In this document: positions 32,590 through 44,575 of the stretch, piece by piece
Layout: every line of letters begins with the position of its first letter
Numbering within the stretch: position 1 is the stretch's first letter
Source of the DNA: Melitaea cinxia
Taxonomy: Eukaryota > Arthropoda > Insecta > Lepidoptera > Nymphalidae
DNA: 64,000 bases
Reading direction: 5' to 3'
NCBI RefSeq assembly: GCF_905220565.1
Contig: NC_059402.1
Location: 15,129,501 to 15,193,500, forward strand
Position numbers and translations under genes: made by a program
The notes under the pieces: generated by a model
The model's database searches: none
The model's input: only the letters and a program-made list of their open reading frames with translations
Told to the model about the DNA's origin: nothing

Positions 32590-34900
32590 CTTGATTATGT
32601 TTGGGTCAATCTGATTTGAAACTTTACCGAGGTCAGTGAACTTTGTGCTGAGGTTATCCAAGCCTATATTACCACGTTGTCAACACTGTAGTGTTGGACG
32701 CGTTTGCAATTGTTATGCCAAATCCATCCAAATCCAGAAAAGGAGAGATAATGCCTTTTTCACTCTATTTATAATCTTTGACATTCCTCACAGCGGTTCA
32801 TCCTCAAAGCGGGTGCTTTTATTAGTCCAATATTAATACATTGATACAATGTTAAAGTGGTCGCCAAGTGGTCGAAATTCGACCATAATTAATTTAAATT
32901 TATAAGTTTGAACATTATTAAAGTTCTGTTGTCAAAGACTACACTTCTATAATAATAAACAAAAGAATATGCATACGTGTGTGTGTGTCAAATACATGGT
33001 AGTGTGTTTAATGTATTTTTTATACATAACTTTAAAAAAAAATTTAGCAACCTGCACTCTTTCTCTATATAAACTATAAGTGTGCCAAATTTCATACTCC
33101 TCTGTCCGCACAATTTTCGTAAAAAGGGATACAAAGTTTTGCTTCACGAATAAATATATAGATAACAAAATGAATTATAATTAATACCTACTACGAATAC
33201 TAATTGAATTAACTATTTAACATTAACTTTATAAAGCTTTAAGCCTTCCTTACAATTATAACCCCAAATGTAAAACTCGCTGGAGCTGTAATACAAAATC
33301 AACACGTGACAAAACTCCCTTTTTGATCAAACAATGATGACGTACATAATATATGACTGGGAATTGGTGCAAATCCCCCTCAGACGTAACAACGAGCCTT
33401 GACCTCTTCCCGGGGCTCATTAGCGCGTTATGTCCCTACAGGTTTCCTCTGTCTTAGCATACCAATGATAATTTTGCATGTGGTATTTTTAAAAGGAAAC
33501 TGGGACATGTTCATTCAAGATTTGTCCTTGAAACCGAATTCAACATGTATTTCACTACACAGTTCAGTGAAATAAAGTTCTTCTGTAGGTACATACTCTT
33601 TGACTATGTATATATTTTGCTAAATTTGGTTAGAGTGATCAAAAATAGTAGTATTTTTTTTAAAGTATTATTTTATAGAAATGAATATAAGTCTAAACGT
33701 GAAACATAGCAAATTTTTCAATGGGATGAATTAATAGATATTCTCGATTTTATATATTTTATTTTTTTATTTAAATAGTTACTACTTAAATAGTATTTTA
33801 AAATTTAAAAAAAATTCTATTCTTTAACGTCACAGAAATTCAATAACATTTTTGCTAAAACTATATTTTAAAAAAAAAAATAAAAGCTATTTTCCAATTA
33901 AAGATTAAATTTTAATATCATCGATTTGTTTCCTCGATGTCAACCCGTTTGACATTTGAGTGGAATTCCGCAAACGTTTCGAATAAGGGGTTGATCTCTC
34001 AAATCGTTCTCATTTGTCGATACGTCCCCATAGATTCCTCTGACGAGTCTTCCGTTCGGATTAGATTGAAGCTCTGATTGACGTTAAGAGATGACGCATA
34101 CATTATGTACAGCCTGTTCACTCCACTGCTAGGTGTCCTTAGGTTAATTTAGGCATATTCATGTATAAGCAAATTGTAAAAGCTTAATTTACTACCCTGC
34201 GTACTTTTATTTATTATAAATTATTCAAATATACTAAGTAACTCAAGTAAGTAAGTCGGTTTATTCTAATTGAGTGTAACCGTAAATAAATAATAATTTT
34301 TATTCATCAATTTATGTTTACCGCTACAAATATCTATTCGTTTATTGGATTATTGTATTAACTTCCCAAATAATTACTTAAAATGTTATTGTACATTTTA
34401 CAATTTGGATTTTATGTCATATTATCTATTTAATCTGTACTATTGATAATAAAGTAATTGGCCGTTAATGTTAAATGTTAAACATAATAATTAAAAAATA
34501 AATAAATAAAATCGAGCACATTGTCGATAAATCACACATCACTACCCAGACATTATAAAGACATCTACAACAATACGAGCTCAGAGCACTCGACTAATTA
34601 CTAAGCTACGATAAAAGTTCGATTAAGCCCCGTCCCGACCCTCGGCCAACACTATCAGTAATAGGGGCCAATCTACCGTCCCGCGACAAACCTAACCTTT
34701 ATAAATCAAGCTACACAAATAATCCTGCGACCATGACTCGGCAAACAGTGGCCCGATACCTTAGAACAGCGATTTCGAAGTGACGTCTGTGGGTCGAGGT
34801 GACCGATTACATTATGATAATTATAACAAACCTCTTTTAATGTGTATTTTTGGTTGAATAAGGGAGTGATATAATTTTAACATGTTTGAAAATAACATAT
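32590..34900. other. AT-rich intronic DNA, nothing secure
   Basis: A short stretch near 33970-34080 is less AT-rich but shows no coding frame. 34120-34160 (CTCCACTGCTAGGTGTCC) may be a scrap of a retroelement 3' end. Confidence 0.35.
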
Positions 34901-34905
34901 TTATG

Positions 34906-35256
34906 CTGTGTGGTTACGGCATCAAAGAATATAGCCACCCCCTCTCTTCCCGTGGGTGTCGTAAGAAGCGACCAAGGGATAACACAGTTCCACTACTACC
35001 TTGCAACTAATGAAGCCGACTGATGGCGGGATAACCATCCAACTGTTGGCTTTGAAATACACAGGCCGAACACGGGAAGCAGCGTCAATAAAAGCGTCAG
35101 TCGACGACAAAGCCAGCCCTGCGGTCACCAACCCACCTGCCCAGCGTGGTGACTATAGGCAAAACACATGAGTTCATGCCATTTTTGCGTGAACTTGTTG
35201 GGGCCTATGTCCAGAAGTGGACTGCGAAAGGCTGCTGTGTTGATGATGATGATGAT
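34906..35256 (+). mobile_element. Family 6 retroelement, full length
   Basis: CTGTGTGGTTACGGCATCAA to the GATGATGATGATGAT tail. It carries a small internal duplication-like insert (AGCGTCAATAAAAGCGTCAG) that other copies lack. The apparent short ORFs on both strands are by-products. Confidence 0.85.
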
Positions 35257-35402
35257 GATATTTTTGGTAGTCCTCCCATAAAGATAGTTGCTGTTAAGTA
35301 TCCGAAATCAAAATACAATCTAAGAAACTTAAGAAACCGCGATAAAATCCGAAAAAGTTGTTTCATTATATTTTTGGTAGAATAATATATATAATATACA
35401 TA

Positions 35403-35735
35403 TGTGGCTACGGCACTAAAGAATTTAGCCACCCCCTCTCTTCCCGTGGGTGTCGTAAGAGGCGACTAAGGGATAACAAGGTTCCACAGCCACCTTGGAA
35501 CTTAAGAAGCCGACCGATGGCGGGATAACCATCCAACTGCTGGCTTTGAAATACACAGGCCGAAGACGAGCAGCAGCGTCTTCGGTGCGAGAAAGCCAGT
35601 ACTGCGGTCACCAACCCGCCTGCCCAGCGTGGTGACTATGGGCAAAACACATGAGTTCACGTTATTTTCGGCGTAAACTTGTGGAGGCCTATGTCCAGCA
35701 GTGGACTGTATAGGCTGTAATAATGATGATGATGA
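35403..35735 (+). mobile_element. Family 6 retroelement, full length
   Basis: GTGGCTACGGCACTAAAGAA to CTGTAATAATGATGATGATG, only about 150 bp downstream of the previous copy and in the same orientation. Confidence 0.85.
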
Positions 35736-35799
35736 ATATGTATAATAAATATTAATCATATTATGTTTTCTAGGAATATCGTATTTATTTAATACTCGC

Positions 35800-35890
35800 A
35801 CAGTTCAAATGTACATGAAAGAAATACGCAAAGGTGCAAAGGCAGTCTTATCACTGATAGTGTTTTCTTACAAACAACTTATATAAAGGA
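35800..35890 (-). mobile_element. LINE 3'-end fragment, minus
   Basis: Resembles the relic at 7445-7620: GCAAAGGTGCAAAGGCAGTC then TTATCACTGATAGTG. Confidence 0.45.
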
Positions 35891-36129
35891 AATATTTCAA
35901 ACATGACGTAACATTACGTTTTAATTTGCTATAATATTGTTACACGTTTTTTTTTTATCAATAAAGTAAAAAAACTAATAAGTACAAAAACTAAAATACA
36001 AACATCAAAATATATATCACAAAAACTATACAAACGAGCTACCATTTCCTTTCAAAATAATTTGTTCTATGCATCACTGAAACCGTTACACAAATTATAG
36101 GCGCCGGCAGAGCGGGAACGTGTTTCCCG

Positions 36130-36149
36130 GATCCCGGGAACCCGGGATC
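36130..36149. repeat. GC-rich 20-bp palindrome
   Basis: GATCCCGGGAACCCGGGATC is self-complementary except for its central AA. It sits in a GC-rich island (about 36100-36160) in otherwise AT-rich DNA. Confidence 0.9.
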
Positions 36150-36499
36150 GCGATCATTGCTCGTAGGTATTATTCAACGGATATTGTGCGCCACGATCGA
36201 ACTTTGGTTCGAAATTTTGATGAAAATTTCTTATGTCGACGTCTTTATACAGAGAAATAATTATTAAAAAGAAAGACAACATAAGAAAAAGCTAGACCAG
36301 AAAAAAAAACAAGTAAAAAGTAATTACACTTTAAATTAAGATGTACAAGTACGTGTGTATCATACGTTCATACGCATTTCCAAATATTTATTTACACGTT
36401 TTTGTACAATTTTTAAAGTAACGGCAACGGCGGTAATGTAAGACAGTTCATTTTAATCTCAATTTCTTCATTTATTTTCAAATTACTGTATACGCTGCA

Positions 36500-36690
36500 C
36501 TGCTGACGCTGTATTTCATGTGAGGATATTACGAATTTTGTACTAAAACACAGTTTATATATTAATTTTAAAAGAGTAACTGCGTAATTTCTTGACGATT
36601 ATTCCCTACAGAATATACATTCCGAATCGGTGGTCAGTTTTAAAAATAATAATCACTTTTAAAATTTTAATTTGTAAATATCTATCAGAT
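36500..36690 (+). mobile_element. LINE 3'-end relic (family 5)
   Basis: It has TTTCTTGACGATTATTCCCT, ACAGAATATACATTCCGAAT and CGGTGGTCAG, in the same order as the copy at 42555. Confidence 0.65.
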
Positions 36691-37081
36691 ATCAATTACA
36701 ATTTGTTGTATTTGTGTAATTTTCGGTTCAAATACAAAAAGTGCTGTTTATTTTGTGTACGAAGTCGACGATTTAAAAATTTACACCAATTTCGGTGCGT
36801 GAATGATTCAATTTGTTTGCTGTCGTCTGGATCGATGTAATGCTTAGTTGGAGATTATGTATTGAACGAATGATTGAGTGATTACCCTTTCACTGATTCG
36901 TCATAGCTTTATCTGCTACATCCTATAATATTTAATTCTTTTTAAGCGTTGTGAAATTTCATAATAATTGATACCTCTAAAGATGACTATTTTTATAAGA
37001 AAGTTACTCATAAATGTAGTCTCTGTCTTTTAGTGTGGTAAAATGGTGTACGGTAATACATGCTACACATAAATGAACAAC

Positions 37082-37265
37082 GTAGCCTATAGACTCCTGC
37101 AACGACAACATTACGAGGGTATTGCCAACCTTACTCCTACCGTCTACACAGAATAATCCAATGACCTCTTATTACCACGGGAAGTCAACACCGCTGATGA
37201 GTACTAATAATCTTTTTAAAGGTAATGCTTTCCTAATTAGGCTGCTCCTTATTTTAAACAAAATA
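37082..37265 (+). repeat. Family 4 repeat, decayed
   Basis: Recognisable from GTAGCCTATAGACTCCTGCA and TTAGGCTGCTCCTTATTTTA. Confidence 0.5.
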
Positions 37266-37480
37266 GTCATAAGAAAAACCTCAATTTAAAAAAGTGTGTG
37301 TACTTATGTACGCATGTAAGAAGTTATACTTCATTGGCTAGCTAATTTCAGAGTAATATTTTTTGTGACGGTGTGCGCGCGCATCAGGTAAATATACTCT
37401 TCATTTTTTCCTATCGCGCCAAAAGAAGATGATCTGAAGAAATATGTCTGTTTATATGTACATATATATAGTAAAAAAAG

Positions 37481-37550
37481 TATTCTGTATAGTACTGTAA
37501 CAGCATTCCTTATAAAATATTTTGTACAGTATTGTAACAGTATTCCTTTA
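37481..37550. repeat. Imperfect tandem repeat of about 33 bp
   Basis: TATTCTGTATAGTACTGTAA and TATTTTGTACAGTATTGTAA each continue with CAG.ATTCCTT. Confidence 0.85.
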
Positions 37551-38382
37551 CCGTTTATCTTCAAATTCCCCGATAAATCGGTACGTTGTATCGTCAAAGT
37601 TGTAACATCTCCATCACGATAATCGGAACGATAAATAAACGTTTCGAGATCGAGAGAGAGCCGTGATTTAATCTATATTACCCCATTGGTAGCATCTGTT
37701 AGGGCAGTCAATCCCCCGGTGTAAATTTTAACGTGAAAGCATCATGTCTGGAAAATACACTATAGGTCTACTGTCGACTACCACGGCTTGAATTGGAAAC
37801 AGAATGTTACCATTATTGTCACAAAGGACTTCAGTTCGAAATTTCAAATTAAGATAATTCTACATAATTTATAATTATGAGCATGTTTTAAATAAATATC
37901 AGCTGTATTCGTGACTTTCTTCGCGATTTCACTATCTTTCACTAAGCCTACAAGACATAATATAACTCCAGCTTAAGATGAGCCCTACGTTTAAAGATGT
38001 CCGTACATTCCGCATTTTAAGTAACTTTGGACTACTACTAAGGAAATATAAAGTCTGTAATTTCAAACTAATGTATTAAATACCTACGTTAAAATATTTG
38101 CGAAATAGTAAAGTATACCTACTAACACAAATAGAAAAAATAAAATCGAAATACGCATTACACATAAATTTAAATTTTGACTTTCAACCACTTCTAAGGA
38201 AACTATGTGTACCTCTAAAGTCAACCCGATTCCATTTCGATAGATGGTGCGTGCTATTTTCATTTTATTGTGACCATTCAGTGATGACACACATTGTTGC
38301 CAACGGTTGATGTTCAACTGCTGCATAACATCATAATAAAACATATCTATTGAAAATAATTCTGTTAGACGCATTGTTGTTA

Positions 38383-38717
38383 GATGCCGTGTTGGTGCAA
38401 CGGTTACAGCCATGGATTGTACCTGTTGTGCTGTCGGTTGCGGGTTCGATCCCCGAACATTACAAACATTTGTATTGGTCATACAAGTGTTTGCCGTGGT
38501 CTGGGTGTTTGTGCAGTCCTTTTGGGTCTCCCAACCTCGAAGAGCACGTTAAGGCGTCGGTCCCGGTTGTTTCATGTCCACCTGATAGCAATCGTTCTCA
38601 TAGTAGGGAATATATCCGCAAACCTGCATTGGAGCAGCTTGGTGGATTAAACTCTGATCCTTCTCCTACATGGGGAAAGAGGCCTATGCCCAGCAGTGGC
38701 ATATTACAAGCTGAAGC
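38383..38717 (+). mobile_element. SINE family 1, near full length
   Basis: The head is GTTGGTGCAACGGTTACAGC with box B GGTTCGATCCC. The body runs to CATATTACAAGCTGAAGC. The overlapping reading frames through it on both strands recur in other copies and are not genes. Confidence 0.85.
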
Positions 38718-38729
38718 ATTGGAGTTGTT

Positions 38730-39970
38730 CAACTATATAGCTGAGAGGAACCAAAAATAAATCGACAGTGACTCTTCTAAAAACTGCCAATACTATGCGC
38801 AATCAATATAAAATCAGACATATATCCTGCTAGTAAATTGATGAAATATATATCTATATCAAAATAGATCGATAACAGATATTGTTTGAAGCTACGGACA
38901 CTTATAGTTATGTTAAACAAACAGTTAAGTCTTAGTAATTTGCATAATGCGTCAACTACTGATTGAGCCGTTAGTTTGATCTCCAAGCTCAAAGCATATA
39001 CATTCAGAGTGATTATAAGCGGTCATAAACAGCTAAATCCTAAGCAAAATATTTGAAAAATTTGTCAAAAGGCACTCGAGGCTGAAAAGAACAATAAAAA
39101 TGTGTCATTATATTTTTGATAGAACAATTTTATAGCTAGGTATAATATCTAATACGATCAGTAGAAAGTAATAATACACACTTTAAATAATATGCAAATA
39201 GATGATTTAAAACATGATTTGGTTTAAAACTAAAAAAAATCTTCAATTTTCCAAAATCATCAAACAAACGCTTCAGCCACATTTACACGTATCTACTAAC
39301 ACTAAATTCAACACAATCCAGCCAACACATTTTTATAGCAACAGTCAATCGACGTCTTCCAAACACAACGCCAACATATCAACACTAATCCACAGGCCGT
39401 TAATAGTCCGCTTTTCACCGAATCAGATCGTTTGTTTTGGTCACCCGCTAGTCTATAATGTGTAACGCCAAATCATGTTACATGCACTCAATATAGGTGC
39501 ACAATACGCTTAATTAATTCAAGAACAAACAATTTCCCATTTTGCCAACATTCGTGACTGAATAAGAACTAAAAGTGGAAAACAATTTATTTGAAAGATG
39601 GCAACATTATGAACGTAAAGAATTAATTTCCAAATAAAAACTCCTAACTGCCGTGACGTTAGCTGTTATTGCTCGCGTCTATTCAGTGAGTTTATTGCGA
39701 GCAAAATATTTCAATTTATTGCGATACTTTGAACTACGAGTGTACTTTACAATATACGATACGATATCTTTAAAATTATACCGTATAATTTTTCTAATTT
39801 GTAATAATTGTCCGAGTTAAAAATATGCTTAAAAATATACTTCTTCGTGCTTTCTCCATTGTACATGACTTTGGCAGAAACAAATGTGCTTTACTGGCAC
39901 ATAAAAACCCTTAGACCAATCAATCAAAAATATACTTACACCCAACAAAAGAACAAGGTTAAATAACACT
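38730..39970. other. Intronic DNA without identified features
   Basis: No coding frame or repeat recognised. Confidence 0.4.
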
Positions 39971-39974
39971 GCCC

Positions 39975-40118
39975 TAAAATGGTATTCTTGTGGTTAGTAG
40001 GTAGCCAGAGCTCCTTTGGAGGACTGAGACTTTAATCATCAACCCGCTCGCAATGTCCATGGTTTTGCAGGTGTCAATAGGCTGCGATAGCATCACGCGG
40101 ACAAGTATGCTTGTTTGC
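39975..40118 (-). repeat. Family 4 repeat, 5' part, minus
   Basis: TTTTGCAGGTGTCAATAGGC and AAGTATGCTTGTTTGCTGCC are the reverse complement of the family's left end. It lies head-to-head with the plus copy at 40148. Confidence 0.6.
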
Positions 40119-40147
40119 TGCCTTTTACTATTTTTTTTTTTATATCA

Positions 40148-40432
40148 CTAGGTCGGCAAACAAGCGTACGGCTCACCTGATGGTAAGAGATTACTGTAGC
40201 TTATGTATAGACGCCTGCAATACCAGAAGCATCGAAAGCGCGTTGCCGACCCAATCCCCAATCCCCCCAGGAGCTCTGATCACCTTACTCACCAACAGGA
40301 AGACAATACTGCTTGAAAACAGTATTATTTAGCTGTGGTCTTCTGTAAGGTCGAGGTACTACCCCAGTCGGGCTGATCCATATTTTGAGCAGGAAATTCC
40401 TGCTGTGCCCTACCTCAGTTAAAACTACTAGC
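40148..40432 (+). repeat. Family 4 repeat, near full length
   Basis: GGTCGGCAAACAAGCGTACG through CCCCAATCCCCCCAGGAGCT to GAGCAGGAAATTCCTGCTGT. This is the best-preserved copy in the window. Confidence 0.85.
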
Positions 40433-41026
40433 TTAAGAACTTTTTTTACCGCTGTAAGTATTAACTTTGTTTGTAAAAAAGAAATACATATGTAAACAGT
40501 GATGTATTTTCATTCCAAATTTACATCACTTTTTCTCTATAGTATTTGACACCAAATACTAATATCGTAACGTAGAATATAAAAAGCTTATTCGAGCTCG
40601 TGAATCGTAAATAATATTATTTAGTTTGCAAATTACTATTTTGTGAATTCGATTGAATTTTTCGGATCCAACTTTGCGTAGTTCCAAGGTTCCCAAAGTG
40701 AGTTGATTAAGTGAGTTTTGTACTTTTCTAATGTATTAAGCTTTTCAAGCCGGCTTCGTTTATTGTTCTTCATACATTTATCAAAACTAAACCTTTAAAT
40801 CTTTAATGTTTATAAATTATAATTTCAATAACTGTTAAGTAACTTGAGTAAGTATTTATGGCATGCGATATTAAAGCTGTTTACGATAAAAACTGTAAAG
40901 TTTTTTACATTATTAAATGAAATTAATATTTATTTTTATTTAGGCTCTTACCGAAAATATTTACATTAAACATTGTTTTCATTGTCAACACTTATTTCAG
41001 TTCTGAAGTAGCTTTTGCTGTACATA

Positions 41027-41265
41027 CACTAGCCCTTTGGCGCAGTTTGTAGTGACCCTGCTTTCTGCTCCGGGGGCTGTAGGTTCGATTCCCACCTCGA
41101 GTCTGGGTGTAATAAATATATTTATTTATATATGTATTATTGATATGTATGTTTATCGAAAAAAAAATATGTAGCTATACCAGTCGGCTGTTGCCTATAA
41201 CACAAGCATTAAGTTGCTTACTTTAGGAACAGGACTGTGTGTTTATGTTGTAAATATTTACCTAT
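41027..41265 (+). mobile_element. tRNA-headed SINE (family 2), reference copy
   Basis: The head is ACTAGCCCTTTGGCGCAGTTTG (box A-like) with box B GGTTCGATTCCC about 45 bp later. Then come GTCTGGGTGTAATAAATATA, an AT body, and TTAAGTTGCTTACTTTAGGA near the end. It is non-coding and presumably transcribed by RNA polymerase III. Confidence 0.85.
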
Positions 41266-41313
41266 TTATTATTATATAAACAAATTTATAAGCATTATAA
41301 GCATTCGTAACTG

Positions 41314-41621
41314 TGCTAAGTCGTGTGAAGAAGAAAGCGGAAGTTGTGTACGCGGTTAAGAAAATAAAGCTTGAATACTTCGGCTACATCATGAGAAGCT
41401 CTAAATACCAGCTGATTCGACTTATTATCCAGGGCAATATCCAAGGCATGCGCAGTGTGGGTCGTAGAAGAACATCTTGGCTAAAAAATCTACGCCAATG
41501 GTTTGGGAAAAGCATCCGTTCGTTATTCAGGGCTGCGGTATCAAGGGTACAAGTTGTCAAAATGATCGCCGAACTTCGTGAGAAGATGGCACTTCAAGAA
41601 GAAGACAAGCATTCAATCTAA
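41314..41621 (+). pseudogene. C-terminal fragment of an RTE-type LINE reverse transcriptase
   Basis: About 100 residues. They include KIKLEYFGYIMRSSKYQLIR, GNIQGMRSVGRRRTSWLKNL and RQWFGKSIRSLFRAAVSRVQ, and end at a stop at 41619-41621. The pattern F-GHIMR, then GKI-G-RSVGRRR-SWL-NLR-W, then LFRAA is the conserved C-terminus of RTE-like endonuclease-reverse transcriptases. The upstream domains are absent and there is no plausible ATG, so this is a 5'-truncated dead copy. A SINE fragment follows at 41704. Confidence 0.85.
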
Positions 41622-41703
41622 ACTCCGCTCTGGAGTAGTGGTGTGTTAGCTTAAAACGATGACACTGTACAAATATTTTTTTTTTCGGTTTGAATATCTA
41701 TCC

Positions 41704-41910
41704 TTGTGGGTCTCCCCACGGTGCCTCGTAGAGCACATTCAGCTATCGGTTCCGGTTGTTATCATAAATATCTGCTAGCAATCTTTACTCATAGTAGGGA
41801 ATATATCCGCCAACCCGCATTGGAGCAGCGTGGTGGATTAAGCTCTGATCCTTCTCCTACATGGAGAAAGAGGCCTATGCCCAATAGTGGGATATTACAG
41901 GCTGAAGCGA
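41704..41910 (+). mobile_element. SINE family 1, 5'-truncated
   Basis: From TTGTGGGTCTCCCCACGGTG to ATATTACAGGCTGAAGCGA. Confidence 0.8.
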
Positions 41911-42001
41911 ATCTTTACTCACAGTAGGGAATATATCCTCCGACCCGCAATAGAAGAGCGTGGTGTATTAAACTCAGATTCTCTTCCTTCGTAGAGAGAG
42001 A
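41911..42001 (+). mobile_element. SINE family 1, second diverged 3' fragment
   Basis: It repeats ATCTTTACTCACAGTAGGGA and GCGTGGTGTATTAAACTCAG directly after the previous copy, as a short tandem of the family's 3' half. Confidence 0.65.
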
Positions 42002-42554
42002 TATAACTTTTAAAAAAGTTCAAAGGCCTTATCACTAATCGCGCCTCTTACAGACAATCTCCAACAAAAGAGGAATATCATTCGGTACAATGAAAATAAA
42101 TAACTAATCACAGCTTTCGCAGTTAGAAAAGTTCGTCAATTGACCGACGCTACTGCGCGTTTAATATATTTTAGCTATTTGCATAGTGTTACGTCTTACG
42201 ATATGTTACTGTGGATTAATGCTACAGGTATTGAGACTGTATTTATTTTGCAATAAGGACTATTCGCGGCATTTATGATAATAGAGCTCATATCTCCCTG
42301 CGGATTTTTTTTTCATAAGGTATATTATATATTCACACAAGAATATCGATTGTTTTGATATAAGTCGTAATAACCAAAGTAAAAAAACCAAAATGATTGA
42401 AAAAATTCTAACTCTAAGTTTACTTTCTTGGTATTCGCATGTATAATAAAATCCCACAGATGATTTCGCAATTGCGAGAGAAAAAAATTTAAAGTTTGTA
42501 CTAAAAAGGGATTAATAGCTAAAGCATATTATTCGGTTCAGGATTAATAATCAA

Positions 42555-42790
42555 TGATGTGCTGTATTTCATACAAGATATTACAAATTTTATATTAAAA
42601 CACATTTTTTTTAGAGTAACAGCGGAGTTCCTTGCCAATTCTTCTCTCTGTAGAGTCTACATTCCGAATTTGTGGTAATTTCGTTTTTAACTATAATTAA
42701 TTAAAATAAATATAAATTTAGATTTTCGAATGACGATGTGCTTCTGAAACTCATATGAATAGAGTAATTTTTAATTTTGATTTTGAGTAA
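42555..42790 (+). mobile_element. LINE 3'-end relic (family 5)
   Basis: GATGTGCTGTATTTCATACA, GAGTTCCTTGCCAATTCTTC, TCTGTAGAGTCTACATTCCG and a T/A-rich end. It carries the shared LINE 3'-UTR signature. Confidence 0.7.
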
Positions 42791-43284
42791 TACCAAAATA
42801 GCGCTGATAATTTCGTCAATATCACGTAGGATAGATAAGCTACGAAGAAAATTAATCGGTATGATCGAGAATAAAACCTCAATAGAATTTTTAAGAAAAA
42901 CACCAGAGTAATAACATTAGGTATTTTATTGTTAACTATTTGATTGTTGATATCATAATCATAATAACCAATCATAACTTCTATTATTGTTACTCTCGTC
43001 TAACCTGTCAAATATTTATTGATCGTCACTAATGATTCACAATACGCTAATCCACGTAATTCCTCCAATCATATGGATTAACTTGATAGCTCAATGCGAC
43101 ATAACCATGTTTAGTAAACGTTGATTTATTGTTTAATTAATATATGTCTTATTAGAAGTAAATCAAAGTTCAATTTCTTCTTCAAATTATATATATGTTT
43201 GTATAGTAGAAGGCTTTGTTGGTTACTTCTATTAAGTACTTAATTTTATTACATTTCATGCCATCATAATATTTTTATAAATAT

Positions 43285-43422
43285 GTGATGAAAATGAATG
43301 TAAGTGTAATGGAACGGGCTATACTTGGGGTTTCTCTCAAAGATAGGATTAGAAATGAGACTATCCGCGAGAGAACGAAAGTAACCGACATAGCCCACAG
43401 AATTAGCAAGTTTCATATATAA
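43285..43422 (+). pseudogene. Fragment of an RTE-type LINE reverse transcriptase
   Basis: The peptide contains VMKMNVSVMERAILGVSLKD, RIRNETIRERTKVTDIAHRI and SK. This matches the region of RTE-like proteins downstream of the RT domain (ERAMLGVSLRDRIRN-type). It stops at 43420-43422, where a family 2 SINE on the minus strand begins, so the SINE probably interrupted an already truncated copy. Not functional. Confidence 0.8.
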
Positions 43423-43423
43423 A

Positions 43424-43533
43424 TATATATAAATATATATGTATACAAATATTACACCCAGACTCAGGTGGGAATCGAACCCGCAAACCGCGGAGCAGAA
43501 ACAGGGTCACAAGCTGTATCAAAGTGCTAGTCA
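43424..43533 (-). mobile_element. SINE family 2, head part
   Basis: The minus strand shows CTAGCACTTTGATACAGC, box B GGGTTCGATTCCC and the AGTCTGGGTGTAAT junction. Confidence 0.75.
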
Positions 43534-44575
43534 AAATAATATATTTAATATGTAAATAGCAAAAATCACAACCATAAAACAAAGACACTAAAAAATAATA
43601 TATTTAGCAGCAAAAAAAAAACAATAATCGATTTTTATATACATTTTGACTATTAGTATAGACATTAGATGGGACGTTTCATCCTTTTCAAATAAATAGT
43701 ATCGTTGAAGAATTTTTATAGCCAATAAAAGCAAAAATATTTTCTCTCGCGCTGTAATAGTTATTTTCGACAGAAACGAGTTCCTTGCACATTACTCTCT
43801 CCATGACCTTCTTGACATGACAATTTACTGACAACCACAAACCATTCCATTCCACAACCGATCTAATTCATAAAGACGACCAAACTTACTTCAGCTCCGA
43901 ACGGGGATCCGTATTAAATTTTAAACTAACGACTCGAATCTGCGGGCACATCGAAATTCCAAAAGTACACTACGTACTCATAAAGAGTTAATATTTCAAC
44001 GGAACAGACTAAGAGAGCAGTAGTCACCGTGGAAGTTTTAATTTGCTTAAAGTTGTTACAACTTGGAACGGGTCCCTCGTTGGGCGCCAAATTAGGTACA
44101 GTCACAGAATAACGGCATAAAAGTAGGAAGACGTAAGTCCACTGATAGTTTTAATTCATGCTCTTGCGGTAAGTTTTTTACGTTTTTTTTTTTTCTGTCG
44201 TTCTGATTTCGCATGTACCGGCTGTTACTTTTCTCTTTTCAACGGGATAAGGTGGAACGGTAGCGAGGGTACATTAAAATTCATGATCGGTTGTCTCTTA
44301 CGGTTCTCCGGTCGAAATTTAAGAGTCTGTTTCAAAGAGCCGGGATGATTTTCGAGTCTTTTTAGTATTTAGTCTTTGTCTACGACTGTACACAGTACAG
44401 ATATGTCAGCGGCAGACAATGCTAAGTTTGAAACGAACTTGTATGCTAATTAACGTACGTTTAAATATTAACTTTATTTTATATATTCTTTGTTATTGTT
44501 ATTATTATTTTTTTATTTGATAAACCATTAGTAGTTCATATTAGCATTAGACTAACTTCAATTAATAATTGACTT

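Noticed and set aside
38400..38460. tRNA gene suggested by a perfect box B (GGTTCGATCCC)
   Set aside because: The box belongs to the SINE head. No cloverleaf or acceptor stem could be formed, and the same sequence recurs in other SINE copies.
38350..38760. 136-codon plus-strand ORF and similar ORFs at 9, 41.7, 51.7 and 59.4 kb
   Set aside because: They are translations of the tRNA-headed SINE and not conserved as protein.
39214..39465. 83-codon plus-strand ORF
   Set aside because: No domain, no splice context and ordinary composition for AT-rich DNA; probably chance.
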